Shown here one piece after another: positions 27,573-37,532 of a stretch of 64,000 nt of DNA (positions within the stretch are counted from its first letter, which is position 1; each line of letters starts with the position of its first letter). A model generated the notes under the pieces. It did not search any database and was not told the origin of the DNA. It saw nothing but the letters and a program-made list of their open reading frames with translations. This DNA is from Chitinophaga pinensis (GTDB taxonomy: Bacteria > Bacteroidota > Bacteroidia > Chitinophagales > Chitinophagaceae): positions 62,001 to 126,000 of the forward strand of contig CAMAXV010000004.1 in NCBI GenBank assembly GCA_945862385.1. Reading direction: 5' to 3'. The position numbers and the translations under genes were made by a program.

Positions 27573-29996
27573 CTATTTTGTTTGAGTTGTCTTTTCTTCT
27601 ATTTTAATGGTCATTTTATCACCCTTAATCATGCTCTTGTATTTCTCTGCCTCAATGATATTTCCATTGACTTTTAAGGTGCCATTTTCAAATTCAATAA
27701 GATTTGATCCTGAAGAAAGGTGACCGTCAGCCTGAAGAGCCTGGATTAAACCTTCATCAGGTCCTGCAGTTATTGTTTGAGTATTCGCAGTATCATTGCT
27801 AGATATGGATACCTCGATATTCTTTTCAACTTTAGTGCCATTCATTTTAACTTCAGTTGCTGATCCACCATGCATTTGGGCAAGAGTTGGTGCTACAACG
27901 AGAGAAACAATCGACATAAGTTTGATAAGAATATTCATCGACGGACCAGATGTATCTTTGAAAGGGTCACCAACAGTATCACCTGTAACTGAAGCTTTGT
28001 GTGGTTCAGATTTCTTGTAAAACATTTCGCCGTTTATTTCCACACCTTTTTCAAAACTCTTCTTAGCATTATCCCAGGCACCACCGGCATTATTCTGAAA
28101 CATTCCCATCAGAACGCCACTCACTGTAGCACCTGCAAGGAATCCACCCAATGCTTCGGGACCAAGTAAGAAACCAATAATTAACGGTGAAACAATGGCA
28201 ATTGCACCTGGTAGCATCATTTTTTTAATTGACGCTTCAGTTGATATCGCCACGCATTTATCATATTCAGGCTTTCCTGTTCCTTCCATTATACCGGGAA
28301 TGGTTCTGAATTGTCTCCTGACTTCCTCAACCATCGCCATGGCTGCTTGGCCTACAGCTTTGATAGCAAGAGAGGAAAAGATAAATGGAACCATTGCACC
28401 AATAAACAATGAAGCAAGAACTTTGGCTTTATAGATATCAATTCCCTGAAGTTCAAGGCCATTCTGATTAATAACGCCAACATATGCCGCAAATAAAGCC
28501 AATGCTGTTAATGCTGCTGAAGCAATAGCAAATCCTTTACCTGTAGCTGCTGTGGTGTTACCAACCGCATCGAGAACATCTGTTTTTTCCCTGACATCCT
28601 TTGGCAGTTCACTCATTTCAGCGATACCACCGGCATTATCAGCGATAGGACCGAATGCGTCGATAGCGAGTTGCATGGCAGTAGTTGCCATCATTCCTGC
28701 AGCTGCAATTGCAACACCATAGAGGCCGGCACATTCGAAAGAACCCCAGATACCACCTGCAAGAACAAGGATTGGGAGTAGGGTTGATTCCATGCCTACA
28801 GAAAGACCACCAATTACATTCGTTGCATGTCCGGTTGAAGATTGTCTGATTATAGAAAGAACCGGGCGTTTGCCCATGGCAGTATAATATTCAGTGATGA
28901 TACTCATTAGGGTACCAACAACTAGACCTACTACAATAGCTCCCATTACACCATGGTTAGTAAATACAAGTCCACGAAGTGTCATTTCAGCTGGCAGAAT
29001 GTAATATACAAGTCCGGCACATGCAATGGCAGTAAGAATAATTGATCCCCAGTTGCCCATATTCAAAGCCTTTTGGACATTATCTGTGCTTATTCCTGCA
29101 TTTTCACTTATTCTAACGAAGAATGTTCCAACGATTGAAAAGAGGATACCTATACCTGCGATAAGCATTGGTAAAAGGATTGGCGCAAAACCACCAAAAT
29201 TATCCTGTGAAATGGTTTCTTGTCCAAGTACCATAGTTGCAAGAACAGTTGCCACATAAGATCCGAAAAGGTCAGCTCCCATACCCGCAACATCACCCAC
29301 ATTATCACCCACATTGTCGGCAATGGTAGCAGGATTCCTTGGATCATCTTCTGGGATGCCAGCTTCCACTTTTCCTACAAGGTCAGCACCAACGTCTGCA
29401 GCCTTGGTGTAGATTCCTCCACCAACGCGTGCAAAAAGTGCAATTGATTCAGCTCCAAGAGAAAATCCTGTAAGGATCTCAATGGTCTTTATCATTTCAT
29501 GAGAATTGGCTTCACTGCCAGGTGCAAATATTTGTTTAAGTATAATGTACAAACCACCTAAACCAAGAACTGCAAGTCCGGCTACACCAAGCCCCATCAC
29601 TGCCCCTCCTGTAAAAGATACATTTAGAGCCTTGGAAAGGCTTGTACGCGCTGCTTGTGCTGTTCTTACATTAGCTTTAGTGGCTACCTTCATACCGATA
29701 TAACCGGCTAAGGCGCTGCTGAATGCCCCAAAAATAAAAGCAAGTGAAATGCTCCAATGAGAATTGGGGTTGCTTTGAGACATGAATGCAAGGAGAATAG
29801 CCACGATAACAACGAAATATCCCAGTATTTTCCATTCTGCACGAAGAAATGCCATGGCTCCTTCTGCGATATAGGTACTGATCTCTTTCATCCTGTCGTT
29901 TCCTGCATCTTGTCTGGAAACCCAATTAAACTTAATGAAGGTGTAAAGCAGTCCGATAAGGCCCATAACGGGCACGAGATAAATCAGGTTTTGCAT
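27573..29996 (-). CDS. hppA: Membrane-bound ion-pumping pyrophosphatase, K+-dependent type, with hydrophilic C-terminal extension
   Basis: Couples pyrophosphate hydrolysis to H+ or Na+ export across the inner membrane. 807 residues with about 15-16 membrane segments. The catalytic loop [20 protein letters not shown] and [12 protein letters not shown] is present, as is [15 protein letters not shown] near the end. [10 protein letters not shown] at residues 479-488 has Ala and Gly at the two positions that in K+-independent enzymes are Lys and Thr, so it is the K+-dependent subfamily. After TLAQ (about residue 707) there is an unusual hydrophilic tail of about 100 residues. Single gene with its own promoter upstream. 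Confidence 0.96.
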   Translation of the reverse strand: MQNLIYLVPVMGLIGLLYTFIKFNWVSRQDAGNDRMKEISTYIAEGAMAFLRAEWKILGYFVVIVAILLAFMSQSNPNSHWSISLAFIFGAFSSALAGYIGMKVATKANVRTAQAARTSLSKALNVSFTGGAVMGLGVAGLAVLGLGGLYIILKQIFAPGSEANSHEMIKTIEILTGFSLGAESIALFARVGGGIYTKAADVGADLVGKVEAGIPEDDPRNPATIADNVGDNVGDVAGMGADLFGSYVATVLATMVLGQETISQDNFGGFAPILLPMLIAGIGILFSIVGTFFVRISENAGISTDNVQKALNMGNWGSIILTAIACAGLVYYILPAEMTLRGLVFTNHGVMGAIVVGLVVGTLMSIITEYYTAMGKRPVLSIIRQSSTGHATNVIGGLSVGMESTLLPILVLAGGIWGSFECAGLYGVAIAAAGMMATTAMQLAIDAFGPIADNAGGIAEMSELPKDVREKTDVLDAVGNTTAATGKGFAIASAALTALALFAAYVGVINQNGLELQGIDIYKAKVLASLFIGAMVPFIFSSLAIKAVGQAAMAMVEEVRRQFRTIPGIMEGTGKPEYDKCVAISTEASIKKMMLPGAIAIVSPLIIGFLLGPEALGGFLAGATVSGVLMGMFQNNAGGAWDNAKKSFEKGVEINGEMFYKKSEPHKASVTGDTVGDPFKDTSGPSMNILIKLMSIVSLVVAPTLAQMHGGSATEVKMNGTKVEKNIEVSISSNDTANTQTITAGPDEGLIQALQADGHLSSGSNLIEFENGTLKVNGNIIEAEKYKSMIKGDKMTIKIEEKTTQTK

Positions 29997-30055
29997 AAAC
30001 TCTATAGGTTCTATGTTTTAATGATTTTCCATGCCATGAAAAGGCAATGGGGCTG

Positions 30056-30085
30056 CAAAAATAGTCAAAACGTACAAATAATCAA
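30056..30085 (-). promoter_or_regulatory. Putative promoter of hppA
   Basis: On the minus strand TTG (30085-30083), a 19-nt spacer, then TATTTTTG (30063-30056), a full match to both Bacteroidota elements. The -7 box ends 59 nt before the ATG, giving a leader of about 50 nt. Confidence 0.6.
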
Positions 30086-30204
30086 GTAATTGTGATTCGA
30101 ATAGGTATAGTTTTCAGTATATATAAGTATAAAATGGTCGATTTTTGAGGATATGGGCTTATTTTTAATTGATTAAAGAGAAAAACTTAATAAATTGTTA
30201 TTAA

Positions 30205-31383
30205 TCAGTTCTCTTCTTCCCATTGTACATCGTATCCATCAAATATCCCGCCAATTTTTCGTGCCTGGTAAATGCTCCTGTTGAATTTATTGCCAAGAAC
30301 AATAATGCAGGTTGAATCATTGGGAAATCTGCTGAAAACAGTATTATTGCCATGCCACCAGCCATTGTGGTAGATGATCTTTTTTGATGAAGGCATTTCA
30401 ATCAATCGCCAACCAAGTCCATAGTTCCTGATTCCTTTTTTCTCATAGCTGTATCCCCGGAATGCTTCCTGCAGTGTTTCTTTTGTGAAAAAAGCATTTT
30501 CCTCAAGAGCTTTATCCCATTTCATTAGATCCCTTGCGGTGCTATAAATGTTCTTATCCCCGTAAATGTCATCCAGAAACATGAAAGGTTCTCTGCGGTT
30601 ATTAAATTTAAAGGAGGGGAGTACAAGCTGTTGCATACTATTATTAAAGACAAAACTTCTATTCATACCCAGTGGTATGAATAAATTTGTTCGAAGAAAG
30701 TCAGCATAACTGCTCTTATTGATCTTTTCGATAATTAGCGCGAGCAGTGCATAGTTTGTATTACAGTATTCGAAATAACTATCTGGTTTGCCAATTGATA
30801 ATTTCCCGGCATGTTTTATGATTAGCTGGAGTAAATCTGCATTGGTTATGTTAATTTGGGTATCCCATCCCAGTTTTTCTACGAAATGCGCATAGTTGGG
30901 CAATCCGCTCCGATGCGATAACAGGTTGCGAACAGTTATGCTAGCAAAGGGGAATCCTTCCAGGTAGTTACTTACTGGTTTCTCAAGATCAATCATAGCA
31001 CTCTCCTTCAGTTTCAGAATAGCCATGGCCGTAAAGGTCTTTGAAACGGAAGCCAGATGAAAAGCAGTATTGGAATCTATGGGTTCACCATTCAGCACTT
31101 CAGTTAGCCCGGCATATTTTTCAAAAATTATTTTTCCACCTCTGCATACCAGTATTGCTCCATTAAACCTGGATTGCTGGAGCACATCTGTGTAAAACGC
31201 ATTACTAGCTTTTTCAAGTTTAATATCTGTAGTGTTCCATATGGTATTGCCTGACTGATCAGCAACAGTTGTAGAAGTTTTAATTGTTTTTGAGGGTAAA
31301 GCTGATTGAAAATAATGGTCTGCGCCTATGAAGAGGAGTAAAAATGCGAAGAAAAGTAATAGGAATAGCTTGATTTTATGCAT
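30205..31383 (-). CDS. Serine hydrolase of the class C beta-lactamase / D-peptidase fold
   Basis: 392 residues with an N-terminal membrane anchor or signal sequence (KLFLLLFFAFLLLFIGA). The catalytic SxxK is S112-V-S-K115 in ASVSKTFTAMAILKL, and the Tyr motif is YCN in FEYCNTNYALLALII; the third box is probably HNGWWHG near the C-terminus. Such proteins act on peptides, esters or amides in the periplasm; a true beta-lactamase role cannot be inferred. Divergent from serA across a palindromic promoter region. Confidence 0.85.
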   Translation of the reverse strand: MHKIKLFLLLFFAFLLLFIGADHYFQSALPSKTIKTSTTVADQSGNTIWNTTDIKLEKASNAFYTDVLQQSRFNGAILVCRGGKIIFEKYAGLTEVLNGEPIDSNTAFHLASVSKTFTAMAILKLKESAMIDLEKPVSNYLEGFPFASITVRNLLSHRSGLPNYAHFVEKLGWDTQINITNADLLQLIIKHAGKLSIGKPDSYFEYCNTNYALLALIIEKINKSSYADFLRTNLFIPLGMNRSFVFNNSMQQLVLPSFKFNNRREPFMFLDDIYGDKNIYSTARDLMKWDKALEENAFFTKETLQEAFRGYSYEKKGIRNYGLGWRLIEMPSSKKIIYHNGWWHGNNTVFSRFPNDSTCIIVLGNKFNRSIYQARKIGGIFDGYDVQWEEEN

Positions 31384-31395
31384 CAGGTCTATAAA

Positions 31396-31437
31396 TTGGA
31401 CAAGGTGAAATTAGTTCGTAAATTTGTACAAATTTAC
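31396..31437. promoter_or_regulatory. Shared divergent promoter with 20-bp perfect palindrome (serA / serine hydrolase)
   Basis: A 20-bp perfect palindrome at 31418-31437 contains TAAATTTG on both strands: 31419-31426 (+) and 31436-31429 (-). The + copy has TTG at 31396-31398 with a 20-nt spacer and ends 20 nt before the serA ATG. The minus copy lies 45 nt before the hydrolase ATG but has no TTG at -33. This makes a candidate bidirectional promoter, or a promoter overlapped by a symmetric operator. Confidence 0.55.
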
Positions 31438-31446
31438 TCAAAAAAG

Positions 31447-32685
31447 ATGGCTAATTCTGCTTTAACCAGTTATCCTAAAGACAAGATAAAAATACTTTTT
31501 CTGGAAAACATCAGCGATGCAGCAATAAAAGTTTTCCGGGATGCAGGTTATACTGATATAAAAAAGGTTTCAGGTGCTTTATCAGAAGACCAGCTCATTG
31601 AAGAAATCAAAAATGTGCACTTGGTTGGTATTCGCTCTAAAACACAAATGACCAAACGCGTTATCGACCATGCACCTAAACTTCAGGCTATTGGATGTTT
31701 TTGTATTGGCACAAATCAGGTGAATCTTGCTGAAGCAAGGAAAAAGGGAATCGTAGTATTCAATGCTCCATACAGCAATACACGGTCTGTGGCTGAATTG
31801 GTAATTGGGGCCTCTATTATTTTAATCAGAAAAATTCTGGATAAAAATAATGCAGCCCATGAAGGTATCTGGAACAAGGATGCAAAGGGCAGTTTTGAAC
31901 TTCGCGGTAAAACACTTGGAATCATAGGTTATGGCAATATTGGTTCTCAGGTTAGTGTGCTTGCTGAAGCACTTGGCATGAAAGTCCAGTTTTATGACGT
32001 TGTAACTAAGCTTCCCCTTGGTAATGCCATCGCCTGTAAAAATTTAAAGGATCTGGTTTCAAAGTCTGATATCATTACGCTTCATGTACCTGAAACCGGA
32101 CAAACAAAAAATCTGATTAATAAAACTTTATTTAAGCAATTTAAGAAAGGGGCAATATTGATTAACTATGCGAGGGGAGAAGTGGTTGATCTTGAAACAT
32201 TGGCAAAGCTGCTGGAAGAAGGGCATCTTTCCGGAGCTGCAATTGACGTATTTCCTGTAGAGCCTGAAAAAAATGGTGATTCTTTTAGTTCACCCTTGCA
32301 AAAAATATCCAATGTTTTACTAACGCCCCATATTGGTGGTTCAACCGAGGAGGCTCAATATAACATTGGTGAAGATGTTAGTGCCAAATTGTTACATTTT
32401 CTCGAAATTGGCGCATCAACAGGTTCACACACCATTCCAGAATTAAGCCTTTCGCCGCTCGAAGGTACCCACAGAATCCTCCACATTCACAGCAATACTC
32501 CTGGAGTACTATCAGAAATCAACAGTACCTTATCTGATAACCACATCAATATCCTTGGTCAGTACCTTAAAACAAATGAGGAAATTGGATATGTTGTATT
32601 GGATGTGGACAAGAAGCTTTCAAAGAATGCTGTTGAATTATTAAGGAATGTAAAAGGTAGTGTAAAAGTGAGGTTATTGTACTGA
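31447..32685 (+). CDS. serA: D-3-phosphoglycerate dehydrogenase with ACT domain
   Basis: First enzyme of serine synthesis; NAD-dependent oxidation of 3-phosphoglycerate. 412 residues from ATG 31447 (E. coli SerA 410); the longer frame from 31378 runs back over the promoter and the divergent gene and is rejected. Rossmann motif LGIIGYGNIGSQVSVLAEALGM, the GARGEVVD-type ARGEVVD, and LLTPHIGGSTEEAQ with the catalytic His are present; the last 75 residues form an ACT domain (HIHSNTPGVLSEINS), consistent with serine feedback. serB/serC are not adjacent; the kinase gene follows after 1 nt. Confidence 0.94.
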   Translation: MANSALTSYPKDKIKILFLENISDAAIKVFRDAGYTDIKKVSGALSEDQLIEEIKNVHLVGIRSKTQMTKRVIDHAPKLQAIGCFCIGTNQVNLAEARKKGIVVFNAPYSNTRSVAELVIGASIILIRKILDKNNAAHEGIWNKDAKGSFELRGKTLGIIGYGNIGSQVSVLAEALGMKVQFYDVVTKLPLGNAIACKNLKDLVSKSDIITLHVPETGQTKNLINKTLFKQFKKGAILINYARGEVVDLETLAKLLEEGHLSGAAIDVFPVEPEKNGDSFSSPLQKISNVLLTPHIGGSTEEAQYNIGEDVSAKLLHFLEIGASTGSHTIPELSLSPLEGTHRILHIHSNTPGVLSEINSTLSDNHINILGQYLKTNEEIGYVVLDVDKKLSKNAVELLRNVKGSVKVRLLY

Positions 32686-32686
32686 T

Positions 32687-33721
32687 ATGGAACCACATTA
32701 TATCCTTGGTTTATTTTTAAAAGATTCCGACACATATGTAATTAAACAATTTGGCGCTGGATTGATTCATCAGACTTTTGTTGTTGAAAAAAATGAATCT
32801 CCAGTTTATATTCTTCAGCATATCAACAGGCAAGTTTTCAAAAATCCGGATGATATTGCATTTAACCTGGCATCCATGCGTGATTTTTTGGAAGTGCGGA
32901 ATTTTGGATTTCTTGTCCCCTTTCCGATCCGAACCAATTCTGGTCACATGCATGCAGTTGTTGATGGAGAATTTTACAGGTTAACCTCATTTATTAAAGA
33001 CACTTTTTCTCTGAATGAATGTCAGGATGCCGGACAGGCTTATGAAGCAGCCCTTCAGTTTGGAAGATTCTCGGCTTCCTTTGATGGGTTTGATTCAAAA
33101 TTATTAAAACCTTCCATACCGGGTTTTCATGATCTTCAATTCCGCTGGCATCAATTTCAGGATGCATTGAAAAATGGAAATGCCAAAAGGATTGAATACG
33201 CCAAAAAACAAATAAGCTTCATTCGTGATAACCACAACATTGTTGATCAGTTTATTAAAATTGAAAAATCTGCTGATTTCTTACAAAGGGTCACGCACCA
33301 TGATACAAAGATTAACAATGTGCTGTTTAATAAACAGGGCAAAAGTGTTTGCGTCATTGACCTGGATACCACAATGAGTGGTTTGATAATCAGTGATTTG
33401 GGTGATATGTTCCGGACTTATCTTTCACCAGGCAATGAAGAAGACACCGATTTGCAAAAAGTATTCGTTCGAATGGATTGTATGCAGGCTATTGTTGAAG
33501 GATACAAAGAATATATGGCAGATAAAATGACAACAGTCGAAATGTCGGCAATCGGATATGCCGGTGAATTCATGATCTACATGCAGGCATTAAGATTCCT
33601 CACTGATTTTCTAAATGATGACATATACTATGGTATACGTCACGAAATGAACAATTTCGACCGCACCATCAATCAGCTTCAGCTCTTGAAGGATTATCAA
33701 TCACAGATGCGTTCGGTTTAA
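32687..33721 (+). CDS. APH-fold small-molecule kinase (possibly N-acetylhexosamine kinase-like)
   Basis: 344 residues of the aminoglycoside phosphotransferase/choline kinase superfamily. N-lobe starts FGAGLIHQTFVVEK and includes YILQHINRQVFKNP; the catalytic loop is HHDTKINNVLF, and CVIDLDTT is the metal-binding DxD-like box. The wording resembles Bacteroidota proteins related to NahK (N-acetylhexosamine 1-kinase), so hexosamine salvage is possible but not shown. It starts 1 nt after serA, so the pair is co-transcribed. Its stop codon overlaps that of the convergent gene by sharing TTAA. Confidence 0.75.
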   Translation: MEPHYILGLFLKDSDTYVIKQFGAGLIHQTFVVEKNESPVYILQHINRQVFKNPDDIAFNLASMRDFLEVRNFGFLVPFPIRTNSGHMHAVVDGEFYRLTSFIKDTFSLNECQDAGQAYEAALQFGRFSASFDGFDSKLLKPSIPGFHDLQFRWHQFQDALKNGNAKRIEYAKKQISFIRDNHNIVDQFIKIEKSADFLQRVTHHDTKINNVLFNKQGKSVCVIDLDTTMSGLIISDLGDMFRTYLSPGNEEDTDLQKVFVRMDCMQAIVEGYKEYMADKMTTVEMSAIGYAGEFMIYMQALRFLTDFLNDDIYYGIRHEMNNFDRTINQLQLLKDYQSQMRSV

Positions 33722-35109
33722 TTCGCTTTTACACTAAAAATAGTGTCTGAAGGGAACCGATGCATGGAATCAGGGAGAACTAATTTCAAATCAGGCGCAC
33801 TCATTTGAAACTTCTGCTTGTCAGCTTCGTTCACCCTGGTATTAACTGCTATGACTTTTCTTAAAGTTTTTATTGCTGTTAATTCTTGCAATGCAGCTGG
33901 ACTAAGTTCTGTTGCAGAAGCATTCAGATACTCAAGGTGATTAAGGTCGGTTAATTTCCTGAATCCATCATCTGTTATGTCATTGTTGTCGAGCCACAAA
34001 CTTTCCAGGTTGCGGAATGTTACAATAACTGATAAGTCACTGTCCTTGACTTCTTTTCGGGAAAGCTTCAAATCTATAATATTGTTGCCCGCTTTTTTCA
34101 GGATTTCGAGTGCCTGATTCATGGGTATTTCAAGGTTATAACTCGTAACCCGTATATAATTGCTGTTACCGGATATAGCTGATATTCCCCATCCTGCTGC
34201 AGCCAATTCTGACAATAAAGAAGTTTTGACGGCGGGAACTTCTTCCCGTTCTTTTACTGTGATGGGAGTGGTGCTGAGTGATGACTTGAATGCATTGATT
34301 GACTTTGTAATCATTGAATCAGGACCTGTTTCACTTACCGTTTTATCAAATGAGGCACCGGTTTCAATCCACCACTGCAGGATGGTCTTTTCAAATGCAG
34401 TTAGTTGTACTTTCCCCTTCGGAGGCATATGTTCGTCGTGGATTTCTTCCAGCAGAATCCTTTTAAGCAGTTCACTGGAGACAGGATCATTTCGGTCGAT
34501 TGTTTTTCCCGATTTCCCTCCGGTTTCAATCCATTTAACATCATCTAATCGCAGTTTACCCTTTTGTTTTTCACTACCATGGCACGAAACACATTTGGTA
34601 TTCAGGGTATATTGAACCATATCTGCATACACATTTGCTTTTTCAATTTCCGAAATTACAGGAGCAGGCCATGACTTATTCTCTTCTCCTCGCTGGCTGA
34701 CTTGTAAAAATCCCTCTCCATGAGTTAATACACCCCCCTGATGACCTGTGACAACCAATGAAATTAAAAGTATAGCCAACACTGGCCATTTTAAGACAGG
34801 CTTGCTGTCTATCAGACTTTTCCACCAGAAATATATGCCATAAAAGATGGTTGTTGCAATCGCCATCCACATATGGTTATCCACCTGACTCTGGTTGTTT
34901 GATCCTTCAAGCGACAGTATATAACCAGTGAGGAGTGAAAGGACTGCAGCCATGATACCCGATAGCAATATGAATTTTGTGGAGCCTTCCAGATTTGGAA
35001 AGAGCTTTAAACTACCCAAAACTTCAATAATCAGCAGTAGTGTAAAAATACCAATTGGCAAATGGACCAGTAAAGGGTGGAGTCTGCCTATTAATTCTGA
35101 AATAATCAT
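33718..35109 (-). CDS. Membrane cytochrome-like protein: DUF2231 + CxxCH domain + leucine-rich repeats
   Basis: 463 residues in three parts. Residues about 1-125 hold four membrane helices (DUF2231-like, opening HPLLVHLPIGIFTL). Residues about 160-250 are a Planctomycete-type cytochrome c domain with haem motif C173-V-S-C176-H177 and HDEHMPPKG supplying a likely axial Met. Residues about 300-440 show leucine-rich repeats (DLKLSRKEVKD, SLWLDNNDITDDGFRKL). Last gene of a tight six-gene operon. Likely a membrane-anchored electron carrier or docking subunit facing the periplasm; substrate unknown. Confidence 0.8.
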   Translation of the reverse strand: MIISELIGRLHPLLVHLPIGIFTLLLIIEVLGSLKLFPNLEGSTKFILLSGIMAAVLSLLTGYILSLEGSNNQSQVDNHMWMAIATTIFYGIYFWWKSLIDSKPVLKWPVLAILLISLVVTGHQGGVLTHGEGFLQVSQRGEENKSWPAPVISEIEKANVYADMVQYTLNTKCVSCHGSEKQKGKLRLDDVKWIETGGKSGKTIDRNDPVSSELLKRILLEEIHDEHMPPKGKVQLTAFEKTILQWWIETGASFDKTVSETGPDSMITKSINAFKSSLSTTPITVKEREEVPAVKTSLLSELAAAGWGISAISGNSNYIRVTSYNLEIPMNQALEILKKAGNNIIDLKLSRKEVKDSDLSVIVTFRNLESLWLDNNDITDDGFRKLTDLNHLEYLNASATELSPAALQELTAIKTLRKVIAVNTRVNEADKQKFQMSAPDLKLVLPDSMHRFPSDTIFSVKAN

Positions 35110-35115
35110 GTGAGG

Positions 35116-36027
35116 TTATTTGCTGTATCTGTTTCTGAGAAAGCGCATCATGTATGCATTAATAGCCCATTGGTCAGCTACAGGTTGCTGGGTGTATGGG
35201 AGGGTAGGAAGGTAATTGGATGGACCAAACTCTGTGAGGATTGTAACTACTTTACCTTCATTCGTTTTTCTGGCAACGACCTCATCCCACCAATTTAAAT
35301 GGGAATTGAATGCATCCTGCCATTCGGGTGCCCTCGGATCATTCACCTGAGGGCCTTCAGCATGACCGATACGTGCATGAATGTGTTCAGTTCGTTTCAA
35401 GGCCTCAGTTATATTTTGTGGTTGATCCTGAAGCAGGCTTTCATGTACGTTACACCAGTGTGAGATGTCGAGGGTAAGCTTGAGATCAGGAAGTTTATCT
35501 ATGAATTTTTTTGTGACCGGAGCCGCAAACAGGCTTCTTCCCCGATGGGTTTCATGATAAAGAGGTATTCCTGATTTTTTAGATAAGTCTATTGAAGCCT
35601 GCAGTATGCTGAGGTTTTCTTCAAATTCAAAAAAATCTTTTCCTGAATGACAATTGATATAAAGCGGATTCATGGAAATAGCTCGCTCAATGGCTTCGGT
35701 AAACTGTAACTTATGCTTCGACGGCAATCTGTCACTACCTCCTGTTAAAAGTCCAAGTTTTAATTCATGTTTGGCAACGGTATTTTTGAGTTCAGACATT
35801 TCCTGCGGTGTGCCGGGTACCCAGACTTCAATGCCGTCATATCCTTCTTTTTTGGCTGCAGCACAAAATTTATCCAATGTGCCATTAAAACCCCAGTTTG
35901 TTGCAAGGATTATCAGATTGGCCTTTATTGGCTTATCCATAGGTTTTGCTTCAATATCAAGTTTGGGGAGTATAAATGTACCGCCAGCTAATGAACTATT
36001 CTTGATAAAATCTCTTCTTCCTGACAT
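35116..36027 (-). CDS. Exported sugar phosphate isomerase/epimerase-like TIM-barrel protein
   Basis: 303 residues. Twin-arginine-type leader GRRDFIKNSSLAGGTFIL, then an AP-endonuclease-2/xylose-isomerase-like TIM barrel with GYDGIEVWVPGT, NCHSGKDFFEF, HETHRGRS, LTLDISHWCNV and TEFGPSNYLP, whose His, Glu and Asp residues would bind a metal. Export through Tat suggests folding in the cytoplasm with metal. Sits 6 nt upstream of the DUF2231 gene and 8 nt downstream of DUF1501. Substrate unknown; a carbohydrate is the family's common theme. Confidence 0.82.
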   Translation of the reverse strand: MSGRRDFIKNSSLAGGTFILPKLDIEAKPMDKPIKANLIILATNWGFNGTLDKFCAAAKKEGYDGIEVWVPGTPQEMSELKNTVAKHELKLGLLTGGSDRLPSKHKLQFTEAIERAISMNPLYINCHSGKDFFEFEENLSILQASIDLSKKSGIPLYHETHRGRSLFAAPVTKKFIDKLPDLKLTLDISHWCNVHESLLQDQPQNITEALKRTEHIHARIGHAEGPQVNDPRAPEWQDAFNSHLNWWDEVVARKTNEGKVVTILTEFGPSNYLPTLPYTQQPVADQWAINAYMMRFLRNRYSK

Positions 36028-36035
36028 AAATTAAA

Positions 36036-37526
36036 TTAAGCGATTATCGGGTCAATTACCTTACCAAAAACATCCGTGAGTCTGAAGTCTCGTCCTTGAA
36101 ACTGATAGGTAAGTTGTTCATGATCGAACCCAAGTTGTTTCAGAATAGTAGCCTGTATATCATATACAGAAACCTTTCCGTCAATTGCATTGTATCCAAT
36201 AGGATCTGTTTCTCCATAGCTGAACCCACCTTTAATACCGCCACCTGCCATCCACATGGAAAATGCATCAGCATGGTGATCTCTGCCTTTGAAATAATTT
36301 TGTTTTCCGTCCCGGTTTTCCTGCATCGGGGTTCTTCCAAATTCTCCTCCCCAAACCACAAGTGTTTCATCCAGCAATCCCCTTTGTTTGAGATCAAGCA
36401 GGAGTGCTGTAATTGTTTTATCGGTTTGACGACATTTTGTAATAAAACCCTGATCCAGTGCAGTACCAGGATCTGTGCCGTGACTATCCCATCCCCAGTC
36501 AAATAATTGAACAAACCGAACCCCTTTCTCTACAAGCTTTCTGGCTAACAAAGCGTTATTGGCAAAGGATTCCTTACCCGGTTCAGTTCCGTACATTTCA
36601 TGAATGTAGGCTGGTTCATCAGCAATATTCATAACATCAGGAACTGCAATTTGCATTTTGAATGCCATTTCATACTGTGCAATTCTTGATAGTATTTCCG
36701 GATCCTGGTATTCATTATATGCCAGTTCATTGATCTTGTTAATCGCTTCGATTGATGACTTTCTCATATCCCTGTCAAATCCATTGGGATCCTTCAGAAA
36801 TAAAACAGGGTCACCCTCTGAACGGCATTGAACTCCCTGATAAACAGAAGGTAAAAATCCGCTTCCCCACACACTTTTTCCAGAATCCGGATTTCTGCCA
36901 CCAGATGTGAGTACAACAAATCCTGGTAGGTTGCTGTTTTCTGATCCGAGACCATAGGTTACCCAGGAACCCATGCTGGGCCTGCCGAGCCTGGCTGTTC
37001 CACAATGCATGAGCAGTTGAGCTGGTGCATGATTGAACTGGTCAGTATTCACTGCTTTCAGGATACTTACATCATCAATAACCTGACTGAAATGGGGCAG
37101 GTTGTCTGATAACCATAACCCGCTTTCACCATATTGTTTAAAGTTGGCCTGTGGACCGAGTAATTTGGGAACACCGCGGATGAATGCGAATTTCTTGCCC
37201 TGAATAAACGAATCCGGACAATCCAGTCCATCCATTTTTTGCAATTCCGGTTTATAGTCAAACATCTCAAGCTGCGAGGGAGCTCCAGCCATGTGCAGGA
37301 ATATCACCGATTTGGCTTTACCCTGAAAATGAGGTGCCTTGGGCTGGAGTGGATTTTTGGAGTTGACCTGGTTCGCAGGGTCATCTCCAAAGAGGTTACA
37401 GCTATCCATTAAGGAACCCAATGCCATAAGTCCCATCCCTGTTTTACATTGGGATAAGAAATGTCTTCTGGTATTGAAACTGTGGTGGTATGTTTTGGCT
37501 TCGTTAAATAAGTTTTTTCCAGACAT
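36036..37526 (-). CDS. DUF1501 family protein with Tat leader
   Basis: 496 residues. DUF1501 proteins belong to the alkaline-phosphatase/sulfatase-like fold but have no proven activity. N-terminus has TRRHFLSQCKTGMGLMALG, a twin-arginine signal. Family phrases: KSVIFLHMAGAPSQLEMFDYKP, HAPAQLLMHCGTARLGRPSMGSW (given in parts: GRPSMGSWVTYGLG), VQLFDWGWDSHG, VVWGGEFGRTP and KGRDHH. In Planctomycetes and some Bacteroidota it is nearly always next to a DUF1549/DUF1553 gene, as it is here (6 nt away). Confidence 0.9.
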   Translation of the reverse strand: MSGKNLFNEAKTYHHSFNTRRHFLSQCKTGMGLMALGSLMDSCNLFGDDPANQVNSKNPLQPKAPHFQGKAKSVIFLHMAGAPSQLEMFDYKPELQKMDGLDCPDSFIQGKKFAFIRGVPKLLGPQANFKQYGESGLWLSDNLPHFSQVIDDVSILKAVNTDQFNHAPAQLLMHCGTARLGRPSMGSWVTYGLGSENSNLPGFVVLTSGGRNPDSGKSVWGSGFLPSVYQGVQCRSEGDPVLFLKDPNGFDRDMRKSSIEAINKINELAYNEYQDPEILSRIAQYEMAFKMQIAVPDVMNIADEPAYIHEMYGTEPGKESFANNALLARKLVEKGVRFVQLFDWGWDSHGTDPGTALDQGFITKCRQTDKTITALLLDLKQRGLLDETLVVWGGEFGRTPMQENRDGKQNYFKGRDHHADAFSMWMAGGGIKGGFSYGETDPIGYNAIDGKVSVYDIQATILKQLGFDHEQLTYQFQGRDFRLTDVFGKVIDPIIA

Positions 37527-37532
37527 GGGACG

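Noticed and set aside
31378-31446. Longer serA start adding 23 residues
   Set aside because: It would run through the promoter and overlap the divergent gene; homologues begin at the 31447 ATG.
33718-33721. Frameshift or fusion between the kinase and the DUF2231 gene
   Set aside because: They are on opposite strands with overlapping stop codons in TTAA; both frames are complete.
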